Below, one piece after another: positions 57,140-64,000 of a stretch of DNA of 64,000 bases. Position 1 is the stretch's first letter. Each line of letters begins with the position of its first letter. A program made the position numbers and the translations under genes. The notes beneath the pieces are model-generated. The model did not search any database, was not told where the DNA came from, and saw only the letters and a list, made by a program, of their open reading frames with translations. The stretch lies in assembly GCA_023548195.1 (NCBI GenBank), contig JAJHZJ010000496.1:11005570-11069569 (forward strand), given 5' to 3'. This DNA comes from Bettongia penicillata ogilbyi (lineage: Eukaryota > Chordata > Mammalia > Diprotodontia > Potoroidae).

Positions 57140-57570
57140 CAACTAAAATGGAAGCTCTTTGAGGACAGGGCCCATTTTCATTTTGGTTTTTGGGTTATCA
57201 GTGTCTATCCCAGTGATTTGAACAAAATTGTTGAGTCATTTTCAGTCATGTCCAACCATTCTTGACCCCATTGGGGGATTTCTTAGCAGAGATACTGTAG
57301 TGGCTGGCCATTTCCTTCTCCTTTGAACACAGTAGGTGATACCTTTTACTTAAAACCTATGTGGAGACCTCTCCTTGCCCAGCTCCTAGTACCCTCCCTA
57401 TTCTCCTCAATTTAATTTGTGTATGTTTTTTATATGCTTATTTATGTACATATCTACTGCAGTAGAATGTGAGCAGGGACATTTCTCAGGGATGTTGCAT
57501 TCCCATTGCCAGCACATAGTAGGTACTTAATGAATTCTTATTTATTGGTTAATAAATCTTTGTTGAATTG
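57140..57570 (+). repeat. L2 LINE 3' ends, the first split by an RTE fragment
   Basis: 57140-57224 plus 57322-57345 make one L2 terminus ('ggaagctctttgaggacagg', then 'cacagtaggtgatacc'). 57355-57570 is a second ('agtagaatgtgagcagggac', 'cagcacatagtaggtactta'). Confidence 0.7.
57225..57321 (-). mobile_element. RTE/Mar1 tail nested in L2
   Basis: Antisense RTE tail ('gagtcattttcagtcatgtc', 'cagagatactgtagtggctg'). Flanked by TTTGAACA at 57217-57224 and 57322-57329, an 8-bp perfect duplication. It carries no SINE core or head. Confidence 0.72.
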
Positions 57571-57599
57571 TATTGAATTGTCAGATTTGCTCATGATTT

Positions 57600-57991
57600 T
57601 GCTATCTATATCTATATTTATGTCTATCTGTATCTGCCCATACACACACATATATTTTAAGTGGGATTTACAGATGACTTTGATTTTTATATTCTAGCCA
57701 TTGGGTTGTACCTCTCCTTCTGTCCTCCCCACCCCACCTCCCTCCTCTAGAATGGAATCTTTCCTTGTTGTCCACAATAATTCAAATGACCAGTGGGGTG
57801 GCGTAGGGATGGGGAGAAGTGTCGTATGGTAGTTTGGACTAGAACAATTAGGACATTCAGTCTGGAAAAATGATGACTTAGAAAAATGTGTGTGTGTATA
57901 TATGTATATATATGTGTATAATATATGTGTGCACATACATGTATACATGTGTATATTTATCCCTATACTTTTGTATCTATCTATCTATCTA
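57600..57991 (+). repeat. Simple repeats: TA/TG runs and (TATC)4
   Basis: 57610-57660 has (TATCTA)-like steps, 57885-57960 alternating TG/TATA, 57974-57991 (TATC)n. Confidence 0.85.
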
Positions 57992-58670
57992 GCAAGCATT
58001 TATTAAATATTTACAAGATGTCAGGGTCTGTGCTTTGTGCTGGGGATGGAAAGAGAAGCAAACCAGATGGTCTGTACCCTCTAAAACCTTTCTATCCAAT
58101 CAGGGAAGACAATTTATGAAAGGGAGGTGGAGAGCTTGAGGGAGGAAAGGGAAAAGAAGGGAAAACCTTGGGAGGAGGGTGGCAAGGTGGTTGATCGAGA
58201 AGCTGAGATGGTGAGGACGATGAATCCAGGAAATGTAATCCAAGTGTGTTAAATCAAGGAGGACATTTGTAGGTGAACATGGATTCATTAATCCAGTGTC
58301 CAAGAGTCCTGTGATTGTAGATTGAGAGCAGGGAAGGATGTTAGACATCATAGACTTAGGCTATCGGGCACTTTCAGAGGCTTGAAAAACAGGAGAAGTG
58401 AAAGCAGGGTGGAACTAAGTATTAGATGGGCATCTTATGAAATTTCTTATAGAAAAAAATATAGATATCTTTTAAAAAAAAACCCTAAGAATTATTGAAT
58501 AGCTTGTCTATAATAGGTTATTAAGGAAAACTCAGATTCCCATGTCCAGGGGAATAACCAGTACAAAGTCACAAGAACAGAACATGGAGTGTTGCGTGTA
58601 TGGAACAAAGAGTAGGCCATGAGTGTGTGGGTCATAAAAGTGTAGGAAGACTATAAAAAATAGGGGTGGA
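57992..58670 (-). repeat. L2 LINE 3' fragment, diverged
   Basis: Antisense terminus at 57992-58110 ('agcatttattaaatatttac', 'gctttgtgctggggatggaa') followed by weaker antisense L2 ORF2-like sequence to about 58360 and again 58555-58660 ('aagaacagaacatggagtgt'). Confidence 0.55.
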
Positions 58671-58703
58671 AAGACAGAATTTTTTTGTGTCAAAGAGGAA
58701 TTT

Positions 58704-58954
58704 GGGGACAGCTAGGTGGCACAGTGGATAGAGTGTTGGCCTGGAATCAAGAACACTTATCTTCCCAAGCTCCCTTCTGACTACAACACTTCCTAGCTGT
58801 GCAACCCTGGTCAAGTCACTTACTCCTGTTTGCTTCAGTTTCTTCATCTGTAAAATGAGCTCGAGAAGGAAATGGCAAACCACTCCAGTATCTTTGTCAA
58901 GGAAACCCCAAATGAAGTTACAAAGAGTCGAACATGAGCAAACAACAACACAGA
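58704..58954 (+). mobile_element. Mar1-type SINE, full length
   Basis: Complete head ('gggacagctaggtggcacag', 'gatagagtgttggcctggaa'), core ('cctagctgtgcaaccctggt', 'tcttcatctgtaaaatgagc'), RTE tail ('aaatggcaaaccactccagt', 'gagtcgaacatgagcaaaca'). About 250 bp; the best preserved Mar1 here. Confidence 0.9.
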
Positions 58955-59044
58955 TGTCTGGGGTGGGAGAGGGAAAGGAAAACCACCATGCTTTCTGCAC
59001 AATGGCCTTTTGGGCCTTTGACAGAGAAAGGCGGGAGACTGGAG

Positions 59045-59245
59045 ATAAACATTTGTATAGTACCCACTATATGCCAGCACTTTACAAACATCATCTCATT
59101 TGATCCATACAACAGCTCTCCTGTGTAGGTGCTGTTATCCTCATTTTATAAGTAACTTGCCCAGGGTCATACAGCTAGTAAGTGTCTGAAGCTGGATTTG
59201 AATTCAGGTCTTCCTAATTCCAGGTTAGTACTCTGTCCACTGCCT
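59045..59245 (-). repeat. MIR-like CORE-SINE
   Basis: 'agtacccactatatgccagc', 'cttgcccagggtcatacagc', 'ggatttgaattcaggtcttc'. Confidence 0.8.
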
Positions 59246-59385
59246 CATAAAGGAAGATGGATAGAACCTGGATCTGGGCCAAAATGATGGGTTTTTAATC
59301 AATTAATTAGTATTGCTTATCCACAATATCCTTCGATAGCATATACGCTTCTTTAAAAAAATCATTTTATTACACTTATTTTTGA

Positions 59386-59626
59386 GAGTGGAAGTGTAGC
59401 GATCACTCAGGCTGATTCCACTCCTGATTGGCCTAGAGGTCTGGACCAGCTCCGTCTCTGACCTGGGTTGGTTTGCCCTTCCTTAGGCTCCCTGGAGCTC
59501 ACCATATTGGTGCCAGGTTCAGTGCAGACGCCTGAGTGGCTTTAGCCCTCTTGCAGCTCAGACCTGCCAAGCTCAATGGATGTACCTCCCCAGAAGCTGG
59601 GATCACAAGTGTACCCGTCAGCCTAC
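59386..59626 (-). pseudogene. 7SL (SRP) RNA pseudogene, near full length
   Basis: Read on the minus strand, 7SL landmarks follow in order: 5' region at 59595-59626 (antisense 'agaagctgggatcacaagtg' versus the 7SL AGCTGGGACTACAGG), the 'gcaagag' region, 'ccaatatggtgagctcc' (59490-59507), 'ggagcctaaggaagggcaaac' and 'gacggagctggtcc'. The last 30 or so bases of the 3' domain are gone. 7SL RNA is the scaffold of the signal recognition particle, made by RNA polymerase III. Many scattered substitutions and no A-tail or clear duplication indicate an old, dead copy. Confidence 0.75.
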
Positions 59627-59639
59627 AAACTTCTTAAGG

Positions 59640-59930
59640 GTAGAGATGGTTATTGTGATTTTCCTTGAATACTCAGTGTCTAGCACAGTCGACGCTTTAA
59701 ATAAAAAAATTTATTGAATTGAATTTGGTGCTTTAGGGAATATAGGAAAGCTGGAAGACATGGCCCCTGACCTCAGGGAATTTAGAGTTGTGTTTAAGGT
59801 CATAGATGTAACATTAGAAAGGATATAATTTTCCAGATGAAGAAATTGGTACCATAATGGGGAAAGTAATAATACAAAGCAAATCTAGGTCTTCTGCCTC
59901 TGAAGTCTGCACTTTTGGTTACACCACCAT
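59640..59930. repeat. L2 3' end (+) and MIR-like scrap (-)
   Basis: 59640-59720: 'cagtgtctagcacagtcgac', 'ttattgaattgaatttg'. 59750-59930: antisense 'acctcagggaatttagagtt' and 'ccagatgaagaaattggtac'. Confidence 0.55.
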
Positions 59931-60639
59931 CCTTGTTAGCGGTCATGAAATAGGAAATGGCATCAGTGCCACATGGTGTGGTGGGAGGTATCATAGGTGC
60001 CGTGGGAGTTCAGGAAGGAGATGGATGTTTGAGAGAAGTGTAATTATGTTTTTATTGAGGTTTCCAGCTAATTAGAGCTTTTGGTTTGCTTGATGTAATG
60101 TAGGATTTACACCATTGGTCCTGTCTGACTTCTGATGTGATCTGATGAATGAGGTGTCCTTTCTGGAGCAGTAGAGGAAAAGATCAGAAGCCCAATGGGT
60201 TGGTGCCAAGCCAGCCTTCCCAGAACTGATGAGACCATTGGCTGCCTAGGGTGTAAAGGGACGAGTGCCTCTATCAAGGGTCACATTGTACCCATTAAGA
60301 ATTCTAGTCACGTGATTGACAGCATGTGTCGCTCAGACAAGTTTAGGAAACTGTTCTGAATGCCGAAAATAAGATCTAGGTCAGCTGAAAGGGAGGAGCC
60401 TGGTTTGCTTGGTACATCTGAGCATTGCCTGTTTTCCTTTTCACTCTGGTCATTGGTTGTGTAGTGCCTGCTGCCCAGGGCAAAAAAATGTGATGGGGCA
60501 AAGATGGACCTTTAATTTCTGAAAGGAGGCCGATGGTGAGAACTGACCAGTTTGGGCATGGTGTGTGCTGTTCAGCGGAGCTCCCCTGACCTAGCTCTGC
60601 TTCTATCCAGTCACACAACCCACCCTCAACTCTTCTCTT

Positions 60640-61270
60640 CTGCACTGTGACAATGGCCTTCTGGTTGGTCTCTTTATCTCAAGCCTCTCCCTACTCCACT
60701 CCATCTTCCACTCAGACGCCAAAGTGATTTTCCTAAAGCACAACCTGACCAAGTCACCCCCTCCTGGTCAAACTCTAGTGACTTCCTATTAGATTCAGGA
60801 TCAAATACACATTCCTCTCTGACCTTGAAAGTTTTCTCAGTTTGGCCCCTTTCTATTTTTTCTAGCCTTCTTATGCTTTATGAACCACACACTGTATTAT
60901 TTAGCTACTCTGGTCTACTCTTATGTTTCACACACACAATCCATCTCCATCTTCTGTCTCCATTACTTTGCATTGGTTCTTCCCCATGCTGGGACGCACT
61001 TTCTCCTTATCTCCACCCACATTTTAGAGTCCCTGATTTCCCTCAGGCCTCAACTGCAAGACCTGCATTTTCTTCTGGAAGCCTTCTCTGATGCCTAGAA
61101 GTGTATTAAGCCCCACTTTACTCAAATTACCTTGTATTTGTTTTGCTTTAAATACTTGCACAATACAATTCTCATCCCTTAGAAAGTAAGGTACTTGGGG
61201 GCGGAGGCTTTGTACTCTTTACTTCTAGCACAGTTTGGGGCACATAGAAAGTGCTTTTCAGTGCTAATCA
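60640..61270 (+). mobile_element. L2 LINE, about 630 bp, 3' part
   Basis: Sense L2: 'caatggccttctggttggtc', 'aaagtgattttcctaaagca', 'agtgacttcctattagattc', 'ctggaagccttctctgatgc', 'tctagcacagtttggggcac'. Confidence 0.85.
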
Positions 61271-61314
61271 GTCATTGTTCATCAACTGCTTCTCAAGTTA
61301 AAGTTTGGCTGCTT

Positions 61315-61420
61315 TAACTGCCCCATTTTATACAGTTGAGGAAAGTGAGACGCAGAAGGGTAACTTTTTCAGGATCACACGACTAGTAAGTATTTTCGGT
61401 AAGATTTGAACCTAGGTACA
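61315..61420 (-). repeat. MIR-like SINE fragment
   Basis: 'cagttgaggaaagtgagacg' and 'ggatcacacgactagtaagt'. Confidence 0.7.
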
Positions 61421-61461
61421 GCACCACTTAATGTCTCTTAAATAATAAATATAAAGTAATT

Positions 61462-61605
61462 CCCTGCAAGTTACATAATTCTGTTTGCCTCAGTGTCCTC
61501 ATCTGTAAAATGAGCTGGAGAACGAAATGGCAAACCATTCCAGTATTTCTGCCAAGAAAATCCCAAATGGGCCATGAAGAGTTGGACGTGATTGAAATAA
61601 CTGCT
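61462..61605 (+). repeat. Mar1-type SINE, 5'-truncated
   Basis: Core ('tgcctcagtgtcctcatctg') plus a complete RTE tail ('gaaatggcaaaccattccag', 'gccaagaaaatcccaaatgg', 'gttggacgtgattgaaataa'). It ends about 190 bp before exon 5. Confidence 0.85.
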
Positions 61606-61795
61606 CTTTGGGAGTAAGGGACAGAGGACATCCCCGATGACAAGGGGAAATAGGGATGGGCTCAAGCAGGAGGTCATGTTTTATTCACTTGCTTTGGGTT
61701 TTTGTTGGGTCTGAAGGACATTTATCAATAAGATTTTCACTTTCCTTTTTATAAGTTAGTGGTTTTTATAGCTCATATCTTGGTTTCTCTTGCAG

Positions 61796-61938
61796 GTAAC
61801 AATAGCTTGTGATGCTGTCCTTAATTCAAAATCTCCATATAGGAAACAGGAGCCGGATTCCTGGGAAAATGAGCTACAGATTTCCAAACATGCCAATAAC
61901 CTCATGCAACTGGATAACGGTGTCAGGATTCCTCCCAG
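61796..61938 (+). CDS. USP13: USP13 coding exon (exon 5 by human numbering)
   Basis: A 143-bp exon, phase 0 to 2, between a pyrimidine-rich acceptor ending TTGCAG (AG at 61794-61795) and donor GTGAGA at 61939. It encodes [35 protein letters not shown] and [10 protein letters not shown], then the first two bases of the next codon. It matches remembered USP13; the human protein continues SGWKC, whose Cys is the first zinc ligand of the canonical ZnF-UBP domain and so belongs to the next exon outside this window. The exon is the lead-in to that domain. It begins GTAACA right after the acceptor, so the junction resembles a recursive splice site. Differences from remembered human include N for S (ninth-tenth residues) and QIS for PVS. 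Confidence 0.95.
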
Positions 61939-62084
61939 GTGAGAGAGCTGCAGGTGGTGGGAGGCAGCAAGGGAAATTAGGGGGCCACGTGAAGATGCTG
62001 ATCTATTGTAAGGTACTGCAAACTTTCTCTAACTTTCCATAAATACCACCCCTAATCCTGTTATTTATGTATCTCTGTACATCT

Positions 62085-62190
62085 TGCATCTTTCAATAGA
62101 GTAGAAGTCCTTGAGGGCAGGGATTATTTTCATTTTTTTGACTTTGTTTCTTCTATCACCTAGCAACTTAATAAATGTTTGTTGAATCTG
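62085..62190 (+). repeat. L2 LINE 3' end
   Basis: 'gaagtccttgagggcaggga' and 'ttaataaatgtttgttgaat'. Confidence 0.8.
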
Positions 62191-62339
62191 AAATGAGTTA
62201 CATTTGAATTTTTATTTTTTATGAACAAAGTCTAAGCCTTTCCATTCAAGTTACGTATAAGAAAGACTTAGGAATTCTCTGTTTTTAAGAGAACACAATT
62301 CTCTTCAGGATGTGTTCTCATCCTACTTTATTCAGTACA

Positions 62340-62450
62340 AAAATTTGGTTCAGTGAGTGTTTGAGCCTACCACATACATGTCAGCCAGTTTGCTGTATGC
62401 ATACAAGGACAAAAATAAAATGTTCCCTTCATCAAGACATTCTTCTTTGG
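62340..62450 (-). repeat. L2 LINE 3' end, diverged
   Basis: 'cagtgagtgtttgagcctac' and 'tgttcccttcatcaagacat'. Confidence 0.5.
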
Positions 62451-62462
62451 GATACAACTATA

Positions 62463-62622
62463 CATAATGGTTGGATGTTCGTAGTAGCAGTAACCGTGCT
62501 ACTAGTGGATTGCGTGAACCCAGGAGTTTTGAGCTGCAGTAGGCTAAGTGCCTGCCCCAAATCTGGCACCATTATGGTGAGCCTCCATAGTTGGGGGGAG
62601 GGGCCACCAGGCTGCCTAAGGA
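62463..62622 (+). pseudogene. 7SL (SRP) RNA pseudogene, 5' half
   Basis: Sense 7SL-like order: 'gtgctactagtggattgcgt', 'gaacccaggagttttgagct', 'tctggcaccattatggtgag' (7SL: GGCATCAATATGGTGACC), 'gggccaccaggctgcctaag' (7SL: GACCACCAGGTTGCCTAAGG). It stops where 7SL would continue AGGGGTGAACCGG; an L2 3' end follows. About the first 165 bases of the roughly 300-nt RNA. Strongly diverged. Confidence 0.68.
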
Positions 62623-62639
62623 CTAGCTTATTTATACAG

Positions 62640-62965
62640 GTACTGTCATGTTTTCTCCCCCATTAGACTGTGGCCTCCTCAAGTGTAAGAGGTATGCTTT
62701 ATCTTTCTTTGTAGCCTTAGCACTCAGTACCTGGCACATAATTGGTACATAATAAATGTTTATTTTTATTTTTAATAATATTTTATTTTTTTCCTCAATT
62801 ACATGTAAAAACAATTTTTAGCATTTTTTTCAAATTTTGAGTTCCAAATTCTATCCCTTCTTTCTCTCCCCCCTCCTTGAAATGGCAAACAATCTGACAT
62901 AGGTTATACACATGCAATCATGTAAAACATTTCCATTTAATAAATGTTTATTGACTGACTGCCTA
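62640..62965 (+). repeat. L2 LINE 3' end split by an L1 insertion
   Basis: 62645-62764 ('ttagactgtggcctcctcaa', 'tcagtacctggcacataatt') resumes at 62938-62965 with 'taaatgtttattgactgact', the true L2 terminus. Confidence 0.85.
62765..62937 (-). mobile_element. 5'-truncated L1 (3' UTR only) nested in L2
   Basis: 173 bp antisense: T-rich start, then 'cctcaattacatgtaaaaac', 'tttgagttccaaattctatc', 'gtaaaacatttcc'. A perfect 15-bp duplication, TAATAAATGTTTATT, flanks it at 62750-62764 and 62938-62952. A standard target-primed insertion. Confidence 0.9.
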
Positions 62966-63189
62966 AGGAAAGTTGAATTGGCTTAGGTTTGAAATGGGCC
63001 AAAGCTGATCATCAATAGGGCTGGCCCTATCAGTGTTCAGTGCGCTTCTAGCCTGGGCAGGAAAGGGAGATCTAGTCACAAAAGACAAAACACTCCCCTT
63101 CCTCACCCACCAAAAAATAAATATAAAAGAATTCGAGAAGTAGGACATAGATGTCAATAGAGAGATCAATCTGGAGTTAGAAAAACTGG

Positions 63190-63595
63190 TATAGGAGAAA
63201 GAGCCCTGGCTCCAGAGTCAGAGGACCTGGACTCAAATCCCACCCCTGATGTTTCCTGCCTGTGTGACCTCAGATAAGTCATTTAATTCATCAGAGCCTT
63301 AGTTTCTCACTGTATAAAATTAGGGTGCTGGACTAGATTGCCTCTGAGATTCCCTTCTTGTTCTAGATATATAGCTTAGCACCTGAATTCAAATCCTGCC
63401 TCAGAGCCTTACTAGTTGTGTAACTATGGGCAAGTCACTTAACTACTCTCAGTCCCATTTTATTCATCTTTAAAATGGGGTTAATGGTATTATCTATCTC
63501 AGAGGCTGTCAGGATCAACAAGGTAGCATATGTAAAATGTTCTGCAAACCTTAAAGTGCTCCATGAATACCAGTTATTATTGCCATCAATGATTA
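63190..63595 (+). repeat. Two MIR-like SINEs in tandem
   Basis: 63190-63365: 'gctccagagtcagaggacct', 'gtgacctcagataagtcatt'. 63370-63590: 'gggcaagtcacttaactact', 'tctatctcagaggctgtcag', 'cttaaagtgctccatgaata'. Confidence 0.85.
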
Positions 63596-63619
63596 AAAAG
63601 CCAATTGTGATTGACTGAG

Positions 63620-63703
63620 CACCTCTAAATTTATAGCTGGAAGGGATCTTGGAGGTTTGCCATTTGAACCTCCTTATTTTAGAATTGAGGAAACTGAGAT
63701 CCT
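63620..63703 (-). repeat. MIR-like fragment, insertion target of a Mar1
   Basis: 'agctggaagggatcttggag' and 'gaattgaggaaactgagatc'. Confidence 0.65.
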
Positions 63704-63938
63704 AGGGCAGCAAGGTAGCACAGTGGGTAGAGCGCTGGACCTGGCATCTGGAAGACTATTCTTCTTGAGTTCAGATCTAACCTTAGACACTTACTAGCTG
63801 TGTGACCTTGGGCAAGTCACTTAATCTTGTTTGCCTCAGTTTCCTCATCTGTTAAAATGAGCCAGAGAAGGGAATATACCCTGATATCTTTGCTAAGAAA
63901 ACCCCAAATGGGGTCCCAAAGAAGTGGGCACAACTGAA
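63704..63938 (+). mobile_element. Mar1-type SINE, full length, with target-site duplication
   Basis: Head ('agggcagcaaggtagcacag', 'gatctaaccttagacactta'), core ('gaccttgggcaagtcactta'), RTE tail ('tttgctaagaaaaccccaaa', 'agtgggcacaactgaa'). AAACTGAGATCCT (63691-63703) and AAACTGAGACCT (63939-63950) form a 12-13-bp duplication with one gap. Confidence 0.85.
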
Positions 63939-64000
63939 AAACTGAGACCTCGAAGGGCAGGTTTTCCTTCTTGCTTTGGATACCATGATGGCTAGTTGTG

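Larger units (their letters stand above)
49430..61795 (+). other. USP13: USP13 intron 4
   Basis: 12.4 kb, phase 0, GT at 49430 and AG at 61794-61795. It contains the clearest insertions in the window (HAL1-like element, solo LTR, 7SL pseudogene), listed separately. Stretches with nothing recognisable: 50295-50745, 51240-51545, 55170-55425, 56290-56455, 56640-57135, 59935-60635. A 'tgtatgtatgtatgtgtg' run lies at 49509-49527. Confidence 0.88.
1..64000 (+). other. USP13: USP13 gene body, internal part (intron 1 to intron 5)
   Basis: The whole window lies inside one transcription unit read on the + strand. Four exons in consistent order and phase encode a contiguous stretch of ubiquitin-specific protease 13. 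No first exon, CpG-rich promoter, stop codon or poly(A) site of the gene is seen, so both ends are missing. USP13 is known as a deubiquitinase paralogous to USP5, with two N-terminal UBP-type zinc-finger domains, a split catalytic domain and two UBA domains; only the extreme N-terminal part is encoded here. Introns are 10-12.5 kb, plus at least 26.4 kb of intron 1, and are inflated by retroelements. Confidence 0.93.
61939..64000 (+). other. USP13: USP13 intron 5 (5' portion)
   Basis: The intron starts with GTGAGA and runs past the right edge; phase 2. Contains L2, L1, SINE and 7SL-derived pieces listed separately. 61940-62080, 62195-62335 and 62970-63185 hold nothing I recognise. Confidence 0.88.

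Overview
The window is vertebrate nuclear DNA, almost certainly from a marsupial. It holds four short protein-coding exons in a sea of old retroelements. There are no bacterial-type genes, operons or CRISPR arrays. The marsupial call rests on the repeats: CORE-SINEs with an RTE-derived 3' tail (Mar1 type), marsupial-type L1 and half-L1 elements, abundant L2 and L3/CR1 relics and very many MIR-like SINEs. I cannot fix the species.

The only gene I can support is USP13 (ubiquitin carboxyl-terminal hydrolase 13, isopeptidase T-3) on the + strand. Its coding exons lie at 26397-26522, 36735-36795, 49308-49429 and 61796-61938, corresponding to exons 2-5 if exon 1 is the only upstream coding exon as in human. 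All have AG acceptors and GT donors, and their phases join without a break (0/0, 0/1, 1/0, 0/2) to give about 150 codons of the N-terminal region: most of the cryptic UBP-like zinc-finger domain, the acidic linker and the lead-in to the canonical ZnF-UBP domain. Exon 1 with the promoter, and everything from exon 6 on with the catalytic domain, lie outside the window.

Layout: 1-26396 is the end of intron 1 (a 4.1 kb antisense L1, a 1.2 kb sense L2, many SINEs). Intron 2 (26523-36734) is mainly SINE and L2 fragments. Intron 3 (36796-49307) has L1 3' ends, AT-rich simple repeats and a sense L2. Intron 4 (49430-61795) carries the youngest-looking insertions: a complete half-L1 (HAL1-like) element with a 13-bp target-site duplication, a solo LTR with TG...CA ends and a 5-bp duplication, and a 7SL (SRP) RNA pseudogene. 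The start of intron 5 (61939-64000) has a second 7SL-derived piece in the opposite orientation and two clear nested insertions.

Repeat family names come from remembered consensus features, not from a search; boundaries are usually good to 10-30 bp, better where a target-site duplication is given. No novel biological system was found. The most useful observations are the USP13 exon models, the HAL1 and LTR insertions, the two 7SL pseudogenes flanking exon 5, and several datable nested insertions.
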